Assembly (NCBI RefSeq): GCF_003058165.1
Contig: NZ_QBUC01000018.1
Location: forward strand, 21,535-85,534
Source of the DNA: Paenisporosarcina sp. OV554
GTDB taxonomy: Bacteria; Bacillota; Bacilli; Bacillales_A; Planococcaceae
Direction of reading: 5' to 3'
Length of the DNA: 64,000 nucleotides
The translations under genes and the position numbers were made by a program. The notes below the pieces were generated by a model, which did not search any database, was not told where the DNA came from, and saw only the letters and a list, made by a program, of their open reading frames with translations. Positions 9,111 through 17,962 of the stretch are shown here, one piece after another. Position 1 is the stretch's first letter. Every line of letters begins with the position of its first letter.

Positions 9111-9503
9111 TTATGTTTTTAGAATCGTTATGACATCATGATCCAAGCTCTCTACACCTTCATTGAAAGCAAGACGGGACTTGAAGCGATACGATACTAG
9201 ATTGTCTACATGTAGCGAATGTGGAATTCTAAATGTAAAAGGGATGTGATTTTCGGCATTCGATTCGATGTACTTTGTGGTGTAAATTGTAATAGCATCG
9301 ACCACTCTTCCTGCTTTTTGGTTTTCATTATCAGACATCACAAGATCACATTCGATTCGCTTCAATTGCTGTCCAATAAGCCCCCCCTTGACCACAAATA
9401 CTCCTTTTACTTGTTCCCCTAACTCGTACGTATCCTTTTCAAGTATTAAATCGATTCTTGCAGAACCTACTCCTAATAACGCCATATATTTCCTCAGTAT
9501 CAT
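9111..9503 (-). CDS. Spo0M-like arrestin-fold protein, short form
   Basis: A 130-aa protein resembling the N-terminal arrestin-like half of Spo0M: LLGVGSARIDLILEKDTYELGEQVKGVFVVKGG..IPFTFRIPHSL. Full Spo0M is about 258 aa; here the second half is absent, but the ORF ends cleanly and a complete gene follows, so this may be a one-domain family member. The ATG at 9503 has AGGAGG six bases upstream; a second ATG seven codons in is also possible. It lies between the Mn riboswitch and the TerC gene, which suggests a role connected with metal export or the envelope (inference). Confidence 0.7.
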   Translation of the reverse strand: MILRKYMALLGVGSARIDLILEKDTYELGEQVKGVFVVKGGLIGQQLKRIECDLVMSDNENQKAGRVVDAITIYTTKYIESNAENHIPFTFRIPHSLHVDNLVSYRFKSRLAFNEGVESLDHDVITILKT

Positions 9504-9573
9504 ATATATCCTCCTGTTTTAATTTTTAGCTGAGATGCTCCAATTCACTGGTACGATTCCGGTCTGTAAATAG

Positions 9574-9607
9574 AAAAAAACCTTTACCAGAACAGGCAAA
9601 GGTTTTG
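9574..9607 (-). terminator. second terminator in the Mn riboswitch leader
   Basis: On the - strand AAAACCTTTGCC pairs with GGTAAAGGTTTT, followed by a T7 run. It lies between the riboswitch's own terminator and the Spo0M-like start, so readthrough past the first must also pass this one. Confidence 0.8.
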
Positions 9608-9616
9608 AAAAAATAA

Positions 9617-9730
9617 AAGACCTCTACCAATTGGTAAAGGTCTTGCTAACAACGAAGTCGTTGCCAACAAAGCCGGGAGAATGAAAACTCCGTAATGACG
9701 ACCTTGCTGTAAAAGCTACTCCCCTTTAGG
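9617..9730 (-). promoter_or_regulatory. yybP-ykoY manganese riboswitch with terminator
   Basis: On the - strand the leader has the family's AAAGGGGAGTAGC 5' block, the GTCGTCATTACGG internal loop block, and GCAAGACCTTT at the 3' side of P1. The 5' AAAGG can pair with the 3' CCTTT to close P1. The same 3' strand (AAGACCTTTACC) can instead pair with GGTAGAGGTCTT, followed by TTTATTTTTT, to form a terminator at 9617-9645. This is a transcriptional ON switch: Mn2+ stabilises P1 and prevents termination. It sits upstream of the Spo0M-like and TerC genes. Confidence 0.92.
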
Positions 9731-9755
9731 AGTTACGATTCAACTAATTACTACT

Positions 9756-9784
9756 AATATATTATAATCTCCACCATTTGTCAA
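9756..9784 (-). promoter_or_regulatory. sigma-A promoter of the Mn riboswitch operon
   Basis: A perfect -35 TTGACA (9779-9784) and a -10 TATATT (9756-9761) are separated by 17 nt. Transcription would begin about 10 nt before the aptamer. Confidence 0.8.
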
Positions 9785-9928
9785 ATACTACAACGTTTCT
9801 CTTAAGTCCATTTATTTTCATCTGAAATCCATTTACTTTCTTTTAAAATCATAAGTATGAAAAAAGAAGTAGGACGGTAATTTAAGCTCGGATTCACCCG
9901 CACAATTTTGATTGTTTATTTTTGGGAT

Positions 9929-10374
9929 TCAAGAATGAACTGGTAAGTAAATCGCTACCTCCTCCACTTCGTTTTCTATTGGATGATAAGTCTCTACAAT
10001 ATAAGATTCTAAGTCGCTTTCTAAACCTTTTCATCGGCCCATTTTAATAAATGCATGTGAAGATCTTCAACATCTGTTATTTTCCCTCTAGTTGTCACGT
10101 AATATTGTGTGGCTTCAATATATTCCATTCCGGAAGGAACTTCCTTTGCCTTATCAACAACATTTAATCCAACATAATAGTTACCTTCCAGATGGTTTTC
10201 ACCCCTCTTTGGTTCAAAAAGTGCAATTTCAGTATCCGAAGAATTTTGAATTTCGTTAGTTCGACTCATAAATTGTTGAGCCAATACTGGAACTTCACTA
10301 CCAAAGTTGGCGAAGGCTCCTCTGTTTTTTATGCCTACTACTTTAAACTCTTTTTTAACCATTTTACATTCCAC
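9929..10374 (-). pseudogene. GyrI-like effector-binding protein, frameshifted
   Basis: The frame from the GTG at 10374 (AGGAGG seven bases upstream) gives a GyrI-like/AraC effector-binding domain (MVKKEFKVVGIKNRGAFANFG..GNYYVGLNVVDKAKEVPSGMEYIEATQYYVTTRGK) but stops at 10021 after KWADEKV. The missing C-terminal strand is intact one frame over: DLESYIVETYHPIENEVEEV, then AIYLPVHS and a stop at 9929. Restoring one G in the AAAAGGTTTAG tract would join the frames as EKGLESDLES. This is either a real one-base deletion or a sequencing error. Such domains bind amphipathic drugs or ligands. Confidence 0.75.
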
Positions 10375-10462
10375 TATAACTCCTCCTAAAAAAGTATTAT
10401 CATATTAGTTCTATAAAATCAGACAATTCCCTTTTCTTCTCCAACAAAATTGAATATAAAAA

Positions 10463-10482
10463 AGAGCACCCGTTAGTTGAAC
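10463..10482. repeat. half copy of the TTCAACTAA palindromic repeat
   Basis: Only the loop and right arm remain (GAGCACCCGTTAGTTGAA). It belongs to the family found complete at 11854, 12897 and 20667. The remainder of the 10375-10640 gap shows nothing I can identify. Confidence 0.7.
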
Positions 10483-10640
10483 AACGAGTTGAATTTATAG
10501 ATTTCAAAATTATTTTTTGACTGATAAAACCACATCAGCATAGAGAAAGAGGTGCATACACAACCCAAGAATTTTCACCTATGTTTCCCTAGATGAGTAT
10601 CTTATTGTTGATGCCACTTTAATTAAACGGAGGGAACAAC

Positions 10641-11423
10641 ATGGGATACTTTGTTACTGTAGAACCTGGTGTAAGAATATATGTAGAGGATGTAAACCCG
10701 GAGGGAAATAAAACAATTCTATTTATACATGGTTGGCCATTAAACCATAAGCAGTTTGAATATCAGTTTAATGTTCTTCCAGCAAAGGGATATCGATGTA
10801 TAGGTATTGACTGGAGGGGTTTCGGTAATTCGGATAAACCATTCAATGGCTACAATTTTGACAGATTGGCAGATGATATCCATGCAGTAGTAGAGGCGTT
10901 GCAGTTAAAAGACTTCACACTTGCTGGACACTCCACAGGGGGCGCGATCTCGATTCGATACATGGCGCGATATCAAGGGTATGGAGTATCTAAACTTGTC
11001 CTTATAGACGCGCAATCTCCGTATAGTGTTCAAGAAGAAGTTGCAAATATGTTCATTTCAGGATCACTTAATGATCGACCTAAAATGTTGCAGGGATTAA
11101 ATGATCTCTTCTTCTTCCAGTATCTTACCACCCCATTATCGGACTGGTTTTTTCAGATAGGATTACAGGCAGCTGGTTGGTCGACTGTAGCAGTAATGAA
11201 GACACTAAGAGATGAGAACGTGTACTATGATCTTGACAAAATACTAGTACCTACACTGATTATTCACGGAATACATGATAAAATTGTTCCGTTTGATAAA
11301 GCTCAGGAAACAAATACGCTAATAAAAAATTCACTGCTTGTTCCATTTCAATACAGCGGTCATGGTCCTTTTTGGGAAGAACGTGAGAAGTTTAACCAGC
11401 TATTGATGCAATTTATTGGCTAA
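10641..11423 (+). CDS. alpha/beta hydrolase (non-haem peroxidase/esterase type)
   Basis: A 260-aa cytoplasmic alpha/beta hydrolase. The oxyanion motif HGWP follows the first long strand; the nucleophile is Ser98 in AGHSTGG; Asp about 213 (HGIHDKIVP) and His about 240 (YSGHGPFWEE) complete the triad. The layout resembles the chloroperoxidase/esterase branch, although the substrate is unknown. The ATG has GGAGGGAAC just upstream. It stands alone, followed by a terminator, among decayed genes. Confidence 0.85.
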   Translation: MGYFVTVEPGVRIYVEDVNPEGNKTILFIHGWPLNHKQFEYQFNVLPAKGYRCIGIDWRGFGNSDKPFNGYNFDRLADDIHAVVEALQLKDFTLAGHSTGGAISIRYMARYQGYGVSKLVLIDAQSPYSVQEEVANMFISGSLNDRPKMLQGLNDLFFFQYLTTPLSDWFFQIGLQAAGWSTVAVMKTLRDENVYYDLDKILVPTLIIHGIHDKIVPFDKAQETNTLIKNSLLVPFQYSGHGPFWEEREKFNQLLMQFIG

Positions 11424-11459
11424 TAGTTCACTTCAGCTAACGGATAACGATATTTTTTT

Positions 11460-11486
11460 AACCGCTCATGTCATGGGCGGTTTTCC
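11460..11486 (+). terminator. intrinsic terminator
   Basis: AACCGCTCAT pairs with ATGGGCGGTT around a 3-nt loop, followed by TTCCTTT. It ends the hydrolase transcript. Confidence 0.75.
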
Positions 11487-11509
11487 TTTGTAAAAATCAA
11501 CAGTAAACG

Positions 11510-11718
11510 ATAACAGAGCCTTGGATGTTAGAAACTTACTTACTGATTGAACAAGAATTAAAAATAGAACTACCGTTCACAATTTTATCTGTTCCTGATT
11601 CAAGTAATCCAAAGCATTCTGTATTACTGATTTGACCATTATCAATTACTGCAATGCTTAATCCGGATACATTGTAATGCTTCATACGCTCGGCGATGTT
11701 TATATTTTTAAAGTTCAT
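11510..11718 (-). pseudogene. N-terminal fragment of a serine beta-lactamase-fold hydrolase
   Basis: The ATG at 11718 opens MNFKNINIAERMKHYNVSGLSIAVIDNGQI, the start of class C beta-lactamase/penicillin-binding-like hydrolases (PF00144). The frame ends at 11536 right after FNSCSISK, the SxxK nucleophile motif. The family's next residues (KFLTS) are present in another frame after an AGTAAGTAAG direct repeat, so a 4-bp duplication appears to have broken the frame. The remaining 250 or more residues are missing; the sequence runs into the neighbouring gene's terminator. Non-functional. Confidence 0.7.
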
Positions 11719-11853
11719 ATATAAGATCTCCCATTTGTTAGCTTGATTACAACACCATTTTGAATTTACGTTCTTATCTAAATGAATCGTGTTAAACTAA
11801 TCTGCCTTGTTAGTTTAATAAGAAAAAAGAGTTGTCTAAGTAGCTCAATGATC

Positions 11854-11879
11854 TTCAACTAAAGCTCCCGTTAGTTGAA
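11854..11879. repeat. TTCAACTAA palindromic repeat
   Basis: Inverted 9-nt arms TTCAACTAA and TTAGTTGAA enclose AGCTCCCG. One of a dispersed family confined to the 10-23 kb accessory region. Confidence 0.85.
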
Positions 11880-11912
11880 GAAATTTATTGTAGAGTTGAA
11901 CAAAACTGTTGA

Positions 11913-12095
11913 TTAAGAAATCTTTTCTTCTCGCTCTTTTATATTCATATAGAGAAGAACACTGACACAGAAAATTGCACCAATTGTACTGGTAATAACT
12001 CTCAACAATCGAGTTTCATCAAAACCAAAAAGCCAATGTCCTAAAGTATATAAAGCTGATAGAACAATAAACCATCGAAGTAATATTTTTTTCAT
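11913..12095 (-). CDS. small two-helix membrane protein
   Basis: A 60-aa hydrophobic protein, not recognised. A basic start (MKKILLRW) is followed by a first membrane segment (FIVLSALYTLGHWLF), a short loop (GFDETRLLRV) and a second one (ITSTIGAIFCVSVLLYM), then a charged tail KEREEKIS. AAGGAG lies upstream of the ATG. It stands between the beta-lactamase fragment and a GNAT gene with no clear partner. Confidence 0.6.
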   Translation of the reverse strand: MKKILLRWFIVLSALYTLGHWLFGFDETRLLRVITSTIGAIFCVSVLLYMNIKEREEKIS

Positions 12096-12196
12096 TTGCT
12101 AGTAACTCCTTATTTCAAACAAATAATGCCGTACTTATGTAAGTTTACCTCGGTCTGCATTCATTAGGAATGTTGATTTTAATTGGAAACGCCCTC

Positions 12197-12748
12197 TTAA
12201 TAGAGATAACCTAGAAAATCTAAGTCACCTTCAGTCCATTCATTCATACCAATTTTCTTAATCATCAATTCACTTTTTTCTTCATAGCCTATGCCCAGTA
12301 TAGTTTGATTTCTATCCTCGATTTTCAACCATTTACATTTGTTCTTAACAGATTTGTAGCCGTTCTTTAAATACAATGTCTTATTGTCGGCAAATAAAAG
12401 TAAAAAATCAATATCCTTCTTTACACAGTATTTATCAATTTCTGATAGTAAAAGTGAAGCTATTCCTTTTGTACGGGATTCTCGTGAAACACATAAGTCA
12501 ATTATTCCAAGCACTTTTATAAGTTTTCCACTAAGATTCATAACTCGGTAATCTAACCCAACCTGTGCAAGAAGGTGTTTCTCCTCGTTAAAAGCTAAGA
12601 ATCTAAAATGAGGCACTTGTTTAAAATAAATCCTATTATTTGGATAAATATCCTGAAAACTCACAGTTAATAACTCTTGAATATTTTCGGTCAGTTCATT
12701 ATCAATTTCGCACTCTAAAACCTTTTTTATCTTCAAATTCTTTATCAT
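12197..12748 (-). CDS. GNAT-family N-acetyltransferase
   Basis: A 183-aa protein. The acetyl-CoA motif A is visible as GIIDLCVSRESRTKGIASLLLSEID (RxxGIA), followed by the conserved NGYK-type turn (LYLKNGYKSV) of motif B. It is probably a cytoplasmic acetyltransferase for a small molecule or amine; it looks like the NodA/AAC(2')-like branch, but the acceptor cannot be inferred. AAAGGA lies upstream of the ATG. Confidence 0.75.
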   Translation of the reverse strand: MIKNLKIKKVLECEIDNELTENIQELLTVSFQDIYPNNRIYFKQVPHFRFLAFNEEKHLLAQVGLDYRVMNLSGKLIKVLGIIDLCVSRESRTKGIASLLLSEIDKYCVKKDIDFLLLFADNKTLYLKNGYKSVKNKCKWLKIEDRNQTILGIGYEEKSELMIKKIGMNEWTEGDLDFLGYLY

Positions 12749-12896
12749 AAATAAAAAATCCTTTCTTTAAATATCCTTCTTTTAGTAAACTATTTTTCCA
12801 ATCTACATTACACAGTTGTGTCAGTTTTCAAACTATAACTTGATAAAGCAACCACAATAATCGCTAAGATAATTCTAACTATTTTTCAAAATGATA

Positions 12897-12922
12897 TTCA
12901 ACTAAAGCACCCGTTAGTTGAA
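12897..12922. repeat. TTCAACTAA palindromic repeat
   Basis: Arms TTCAACTAA and TTAGTTGAA around AGCACCCG. It lies in the 410-nt stretch 12749-13158, in which I see no gene. Confidence 0.85.
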
Positions 12923-13158
12923 TAAGTCGTTTTATCTATCATTATCTAAATCATCATCAAGAAAAGATTTTTTATTATCTTTAATTCCATACTTTTTTTA
13001 AAGAAAATCACCAATTATTGAATTGTTAATACCTCCCCCTAAATTTTACCACAAATAATCTTACCCCTTTTGAAGTAAATCACCTGCGGTCACTCTTCTT
13101 CTTCATCTGGAATAGTTTGTAGTTTCACTGTCACGGTTGTGAATCGAAGGTTTTTTCT

Positions 13159-13473
13159 TTAGTTCTTTCGTTTATCTTTCCATATTATGATGGAGGCACA
13201 GACATTCAGTCTACAATGATTCATCTCTAACATCATGTTATAGCTACGGTGATTAGACTCTATGGAAACAGTTCCGGAATCATCTACCGACTAAGTGATA
13301 CCTGATACCCATCTCTATACATCATCGATTGACAATCCAATTTGCAACAACAACTGTCTATAGTTGTGGAAGATACGTTGAAAGTATTCTGTATTTGATG
13401 CACCTAGCATATGTCTGAATTTGTTCGTATTTTGCCAAGTTCTTTCCTCCTGCTTTTCCTTATAGAACAGAGA
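13159..13473 (-). pseudogene. decayed ORF of unknown family
   Basis: On the - strand one frame reads FYKEKQEERTWQNTNKF, RHMLGASNTEYFQRIFHNY, RQLLLQIGLSIDDV, stop, RWVSGIT, stop, SVDDSGTVSIESNHRSYNMM and LEMNHCRLNVC up to a third stop. Two in-frame TAG codons interrupt a sequence that otherwise has protein-like composition. There is no start with a ribosome site. I do not recognise the family; a restriction enzyme or transposase remnant is possible. It lies downstream of the exoprotease gene. Confidence 0.4.
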
Positions 13474-13481
13474 TTAAAGTA

Positions 13482-13522
13482 AAAAAAACCGGCAACGTCG
13501 TAATGAAGCGTCACCGGTCTTT
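13482..13522 (-). terminator. probable terminator of the Vpr-like gene
   Basis: On the - strand ACCGG and GTGACG pair with CGTTGCCGGT-type arms, followed by T8. The stem is imperfect, but the T-run is strong. It lies 115 nt past the stop. Confidence 0.6.
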
Positions 13523-13637
13523 ATTAATCATATAAATCATCTAGAGCCAATCTGTAGTTGGTACATGAGATGTTGTAAAACATATCTAATTGGCTCTAAA
13601 ATAGTTGTTTCAAAGCGTACAATAGAACTGTACCTGC

Positions 13638-16600
13638 TTATTTTTTCGGCTCTAGACCAATTGCACGTAAGAAGTCTTCTAATCCTTTTTTGCCGTGTTT
13701 TTCTTTTGGCTTGGCGTTTTTCTTCGCGTCCGGCCCTACTTTTAAGAAGTTCTTTTCAATAAAGCGAACATCTTTTTCGTCAACAATTCCGTCCTGGTTC
13801 AAATCTTCTTTCTTATGATCCTTTCCGTAAAAAGCAACCACTTGGACGATATCTTGAATATCAATCATTTTATCGCCGTTCACATCACCGGCAAGGTTGT
13901 CATCCATACGTGCACTGTAAAGTTGCCCGACTAATTCCCCGTCCTGCATTTTACCGAGCTTTGTTGTCAGCTTACTCTGCAAGTGACCTGGTATCTCCAC
14001 GTTAATATCGTATTCTTTATCACTTACAGGAACATTATGAATCTCAAATTGGCCGTTTTTATCAATGGTTCCTGTATATTTCTGTCCATTCCCGGTAACG
14101 GCGTACACTTTCGCTCCTAATTTTGTGTAGTCGTTAGTGGATAACCATCCTTGTTCATTCAGGAAAGCCTCTGGTTCGATATGCCCTCGAATCATGGAAT
14201 GCTTTGAAATAAGGGTAAATCCTTTAGCTTGAAAAGCAGAAATCGTAACCACATCCGCTGCACCAGATTGTGTATAAGAGAATTGATCCGGTTTAAATGA
14301 CAGGAAGCCATTCACACTTTCATCATTTGTTACTTCGAACGTGACATCCAAGAATGGCGTATCGCCATCCAGTCCTTTAAATTCATTTCCCTCTAAGGAT
14401 GCACCGACTTTCACCTTGGCACCCCAATCGTCTTCCGCGATAGCCGGATTTGAGAGTTTCACGTTCAGTCCATGTTCTTCCGCATATTTTGTAAGCGCAG
14501 GATTCGGTTTGACATCTGTGAATGTAAACATTTTTTTATCATACGGAACTTCCAATGTACCGGATAGGAGCTGTTTGACATTATTCAAGTTTAAAGTCAA
14601 CGTGATTTTTTCACCCAGCCTGACTTTGTCTTTGTTATAACTTGAGACAGCGTATTCTGTTCCTTCTTTGACAAAGGTATAATCTTTAAATCCATATCCC
14701 ATGCTGCCTGCCGTCGCAGTGTCAAATCCAAACAATCGTAAATTTAACGGCTCGTTCACTTCCTCTGGAAGCACCCCGAATTTAAAGTCCCCGTTTGCTT
14801 GAATCGTGTTCAATAGGCCTGACGGAAAAGCAGAATTTTGATAATATGCGATCATATTTGCTTTTTGATCATATGGAAGGCCCTTCGCCTTTAACGCATC
14901 TACCGTTGAGTCATAAATATTGCCGTGCACCCATACCGCATGCTCGCCGTCTTCATTCGTGAACATGGATTCATTCACCTCATGAACACCCGGTTGAAGA
15001 TCTTTGAACTTCATTTCTGGAATGGTATTGTCAATGATGATACTGTCGCCTTTTGTATAGGATTTTCCTTCATTATCGTATCCGATGAAGTCAAGTTCGT
15101 AATCTCCCTCAGGCAACGTGACTGGTCTATCCGCAATCGGATGGGAAGGATCGCCTGTAAATGGGTACACATAGCCCCCCATACCGGAGAACATGATATA
15201 TTCGAGATTCGGTTTTATGTCGCTTGCGTCAAGTGTTCCAACAAGTCCTAATGTTTTTCCTGTTTTTCGATCCTTCACAACGGCATCAATCGTTTTCAGC
15301 GGACTGTTCAATTTGAATGTCAACGGCGAGGACGGCCTTTCCATATATGGATGGAAGTTTGTCGAATCTGTTGCCATCGCGTCCCGAAGCAAATCTACAG
15401 ATGCAAGTCCCCGCTCTGTCAAACGAACGGCAAACGGAACTTGGTACGTTTCTGTTTCATTATGTTTGTTGGTGATGTGGATGTACCCTTCATATCTTCC
15501 GAATTCCGCGTTTTCCGGAATGAAAATTTCAGGATGGATTTCCCCGGATGCTCCAGCAGCTACTTTAATGGAATCCTGCACATTCAATATCACACCGTTT
15601 TTCGCCGCGTCTTGTACGCCTACACTCGTTGGCGAATATTCTACTTCTATTTTGAACTCTTTTTCATCTGTTTTATTGTTGTTTTTAATCACAACTTTTC
15701 GACTGTCTGTAATCGGCGTATGTTGTTCCAATTGGTATTTGTGACCGAACACAATCGAGCCGGTTTTCTCTTCCATTTCCACTTCTTCGTCATTTTCGAT
15801 GCTTGGTGTTTTATCGATGACCTCAATGGCTGTATCTGCATGAACGGCTTTATACGCATCGATTCGCCCTGCACCCACCTCGTACACGGAACGCTCTTCT
15901 TTTAAATCAACCGCCGTGTTCATGAGCGCCTCTTTCACATCAAACGGGTTATAATCCGGGTTCGCTTGTAAAATCAATGCTGCTACACCCGACGTATGAG
16001 GAGTCGCCATGGATGTGCCGGACATACGCTCATACGCTACCGTATAATTGTCTCCGTCTTTCGGGTCGTTGATATATTCTGGGACAGTCGAGAAAATCGC
16101 CACACCCGGCGCTACGACATCCGGTTTAATATCATCCGTTTGACTCACAGGACCTCGGGAACTGAAATCAGCCAAGCGGTCGCCCTCTGTTTTTGTGTTG
16201 CTGAGCTCTCCGAATGTCAAGGTGACATCTCCTTGTGCCCGCAATTTCTCGCCATCTGCCTTTGTCAAACGGAAGGAAGGAATAGAAGATGTACTTTCTC
16301 CGAGATAAGCCGTGATTTCACCTTCTACATTGTTGTACATGATTACAGCCTTCGCGCCTGCTTGCATGGCATTTTTAATTTTTTCATCGAATGCAATTTC
16401 GCCACGTTGGATGAGCACAAGCTTTCCTTTTACATCTTTCCCTGTAAAGTCAGCTGGTTTTCCAAGCCCTGCATATACAACCGATAACGGTTGCCCTTTT
16501 AAGTCCTCAAGCTTGTCCGTAAAGCTTTTGCCGAGCAACATCATCTTGTCTATATGCCAATCGCCTGCATCCACCGTAAATGTCGGAATGGTTATCGCTG

Positions 16601-17855
16601 CGTCGCTTGCGCCAACTGTAATCGGAAGAGCCGCAGACCCAGGCGAACCGAGGCTTCCTTCTCCCGGTCCCGCATTTCCGGCCGCCACAACCGTTACGAC
16701 CCCAGCTAACATCGCATTATTTACTGCCACGGATGTAGGATATAAAGGATCATTGATGTTAGCTCCTAATGACAAGTTGATCACATCCATACCGTCTTTT
16801 ACCGCTTTGTCGATCGCGGCCAGAACACCATTTGTATCCCCGCTTCCGTATGGACCTAACACTCGGTATGCATACAAGTCTACACCAGGAGCTACCCCTT
16901 CAACCGCATAATCCACCGTGTTTTTCTTGTCTGCGGCAATCGTTCCGGCTACATGTGTCCCATGGGATGTATAGTAAGGACTGCCATTATAGACCTCAGG
17001 ATAACCGCCGGAATTTTGCCAATCCTTGTATGTTGTTTCCATCGGATCTGCATCGTCATTGACGAAATCCCAACCTTTTACAGAGTTCGGATCGACTTTT
17101 GTTGGATCCGCTCCTTCTTGAGTACGATATCCTTTATACGCGTCTTTTAAATCAGGGTGATTATAATCGATTCCTGTATCCAATACCCCAACTTTAATGC
17201 CCTTACCCGTTATGTTTTCCGCATGGAGCTTGTCCACGCCGATTTGCGGAACACTGTCCGCCATTTTCGGCTGTACAGCGGCCTTAGCTGTTTCTTTCGG
17301 TAAATCGAGCTGTACCTCCTGATCGTTCCAGACGCGCTTTACAGCACCAGATCGCACCAAATCTTCAATTATATTGCCAGGCAAGGTCATGGCCACGCCA
17401 TTGAACGCGCTCTTATATTCTCTTGTGATTTTGGCGGATTGAAAGTCTTTCTCTGCATCTCTCTTTTTTTGCAGCTGTTGCAGGGCTACTTTAAATTCGT
17501 GATGAGATTCTTCCACCTTTTGTTCTGCGGCAGAAGACGTAAGCTTCTTTCCTTTCGCTGCTTGCTTTAATACTTCCACTTTGGCAGGTGCCTGTTCAAA
17601 TTCTACGATTACGTTTACTTTCTCTGGCGTTGATGTATTGATATCCGGAGAAATGACGAAGCCTGGTCCTGCCTCCAGTGTTTTCAAAGCATGGCGCTGT
17701 TCCTTTGTGAGATTGCTTAATACAGCTTTCGCATCAGTAACTCCAGCTGGCTTAGATGTGTTTTCCGCTAATACGTTGTACGGAACGCCGGATGATAATA
17801 GCATACTGGCAGCTAATGCTCCAGTAAGAATTTTGATAGATTTCTTCCCCTTCAT
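13638..17855 (-). CDS. Vpr-like secreted S8 protease with cohesin-like and dockerin-like modules
   Basis: A 1405-aa secreted protein, far longer than B. subtilis Vpr (806 aa). In order: signal peptide (MKGKKSIKILTGALAASMLL), I9-type propeptide (to about 190), S8 domain with Asp226 (VLDTGIDYNHPDL), His298 (SHGTHVAG) and Ser615 (SGTSMATPH), with a PA insert at about 430-560, then beta-sandwich segments. At about 1075-1212 lies a cohesin-like domain (LTLNLNNVKQLLSGTLEV..FLDVTFEV), then a carboxypeptidase-regulatory-like domain. At about 1320-1385 are two dockerin-type loops (DVNGDKMIDIQDI and DLNQDGIVDEKDV). No LPxTG motif is present. It is probably a released exoprotease. GGGGG precedes the ATG. 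Confidence 0.92.
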   Translation of the reverse strand: MKGKKSIKILTGALAASMLLSSGVPYNVLAENTSKPAGVTDAKAVLSNLTKEQRHALKTLEAGPGFVISPDINTSTPEKVNVIVEFEQAPAKVEVLKQAAKGKKLTSSAAEQKVEESHHEFKVALQQLQKKRDAEKDFQSAKITREYKSAFNGVAMTLPGNIIEDLVRSGAVKRVWNDQEVQLDLPKETAKAAVQPKMADSVPQIGVDKLHAENITGKGIKVGVLDTGIDYNHPDLKDAYKGYRTQEGADPTKVDPNSVKGWDFVNDDADPMETTYKDWQNSGGYPEVYNGSPYYTSHGTHVAGTIAADKKNTVDYAVEGVAPGVDLYAYRVLGPYGSGDTNGVLAAIDKAVKDGMDVINLSLGANINDPLYPTSVAVNNAMLAGVVTVVAAGNAGPGEGSLGSPGSAALPITVGASDAAITIPTFTVDAGDWHIDKMMLLGKSFTDKLEDLKGQPLSVVYAGLGKPADFTGKDVKGKLVLIQRGEIAFDEKIKNAMQAGAKAVIMYNNVEGEITAYLGESTSSIPSFRLTKADGEKLRAQGDVTLTFGELSNTKTEGDRLADFSSRGPVSQTDDIKPDVVAPGVAIFSTVPEYINDPKDGDNYTVAYERMSGTSMATPHTSGVAALILQANPDYNPFDVKEALMNTAVDLKEERSVYEVGAGRIDAYKAVHADTAIEVIDKTPSIENDEEVEMEEKTGSIVFGHKYQLEQHTPITDSRKVVIKNNNKTDEKEFKIEVEYSPTSVGVQDAAKNGVILNVQDSIKVAAGASGEIHPEIFIPENAEFGRYEGYIHITNKHNETETYQVPFAVRLTERGLASVDLLRDAMATDSTNFHPYMERPSSPLTFKLNSPLKTIDAVVKDRKTGKTLGLVGTLDASDIKPNLEYIMFSGMGGYVYPFTGDPSHPIADRPVTLPEGDYELDFIGYDNEGKSYTKGDSIIIDNTIPEMKFKDLQPGVHEVNESMFTNEDGEHAVWVHGNIYDSTVDALKAKGLPYDQKANMIAYYQNSAFPSGLLNTIQANGDFKFGVLPEEVNEPLNLRLFGFDTATAGSMGYGFKDYTFVKEGTEYAVSSYNKDKVRLGEKITLTLNLNNVKQLLSGTLEVPYDKKMFTFTDVKPNPALTKYAEEHGLNVKLSNPAIAEDDWGAKVKVGASLEGNEFKGLDGDTPFLDVTFEVTNDESVNGFLSFKPDQFSYTQSGAADVVTISAFQAKGFTLISKHSMIRGHIEPEAFLNEQGWLSTNDYTKLGAKVYAVTGNGQKYTGTIDKNGQFEIHNVPVSDKEYDINVEIPGHLQSKLTTKLGKMQDGELVGQLYSARMDDNLAGDVNGDKMIDIQDIVQVVAFYGKDHKKEDLNQDGIVDEKDVRFIEKNFLKVGPDAKKNAKPKEKHGKKGLEDFLRAIGLEPKK

Positions 17856-17962
17856 GTTGTTCCCCCTCTATTGACATTCATTGTTCTTTACACAAGTGAT
17901 CATTAGTTTCTCAACCATTTACTTGGCAAAAATAAGATGATCTATTCCTTTGTGTAATCTAA

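Noticed and set aside
11510..11718. A working beta-lactamase
   Set aside because: Only the first 60 residues remain and the frame ends at the SxxK motif.
14341..17874. Several + strand ORFs of 60-199 aa inside the Vpr-like gene
   Set aside because: Antisense shadows of a long, well-supported protease frame.
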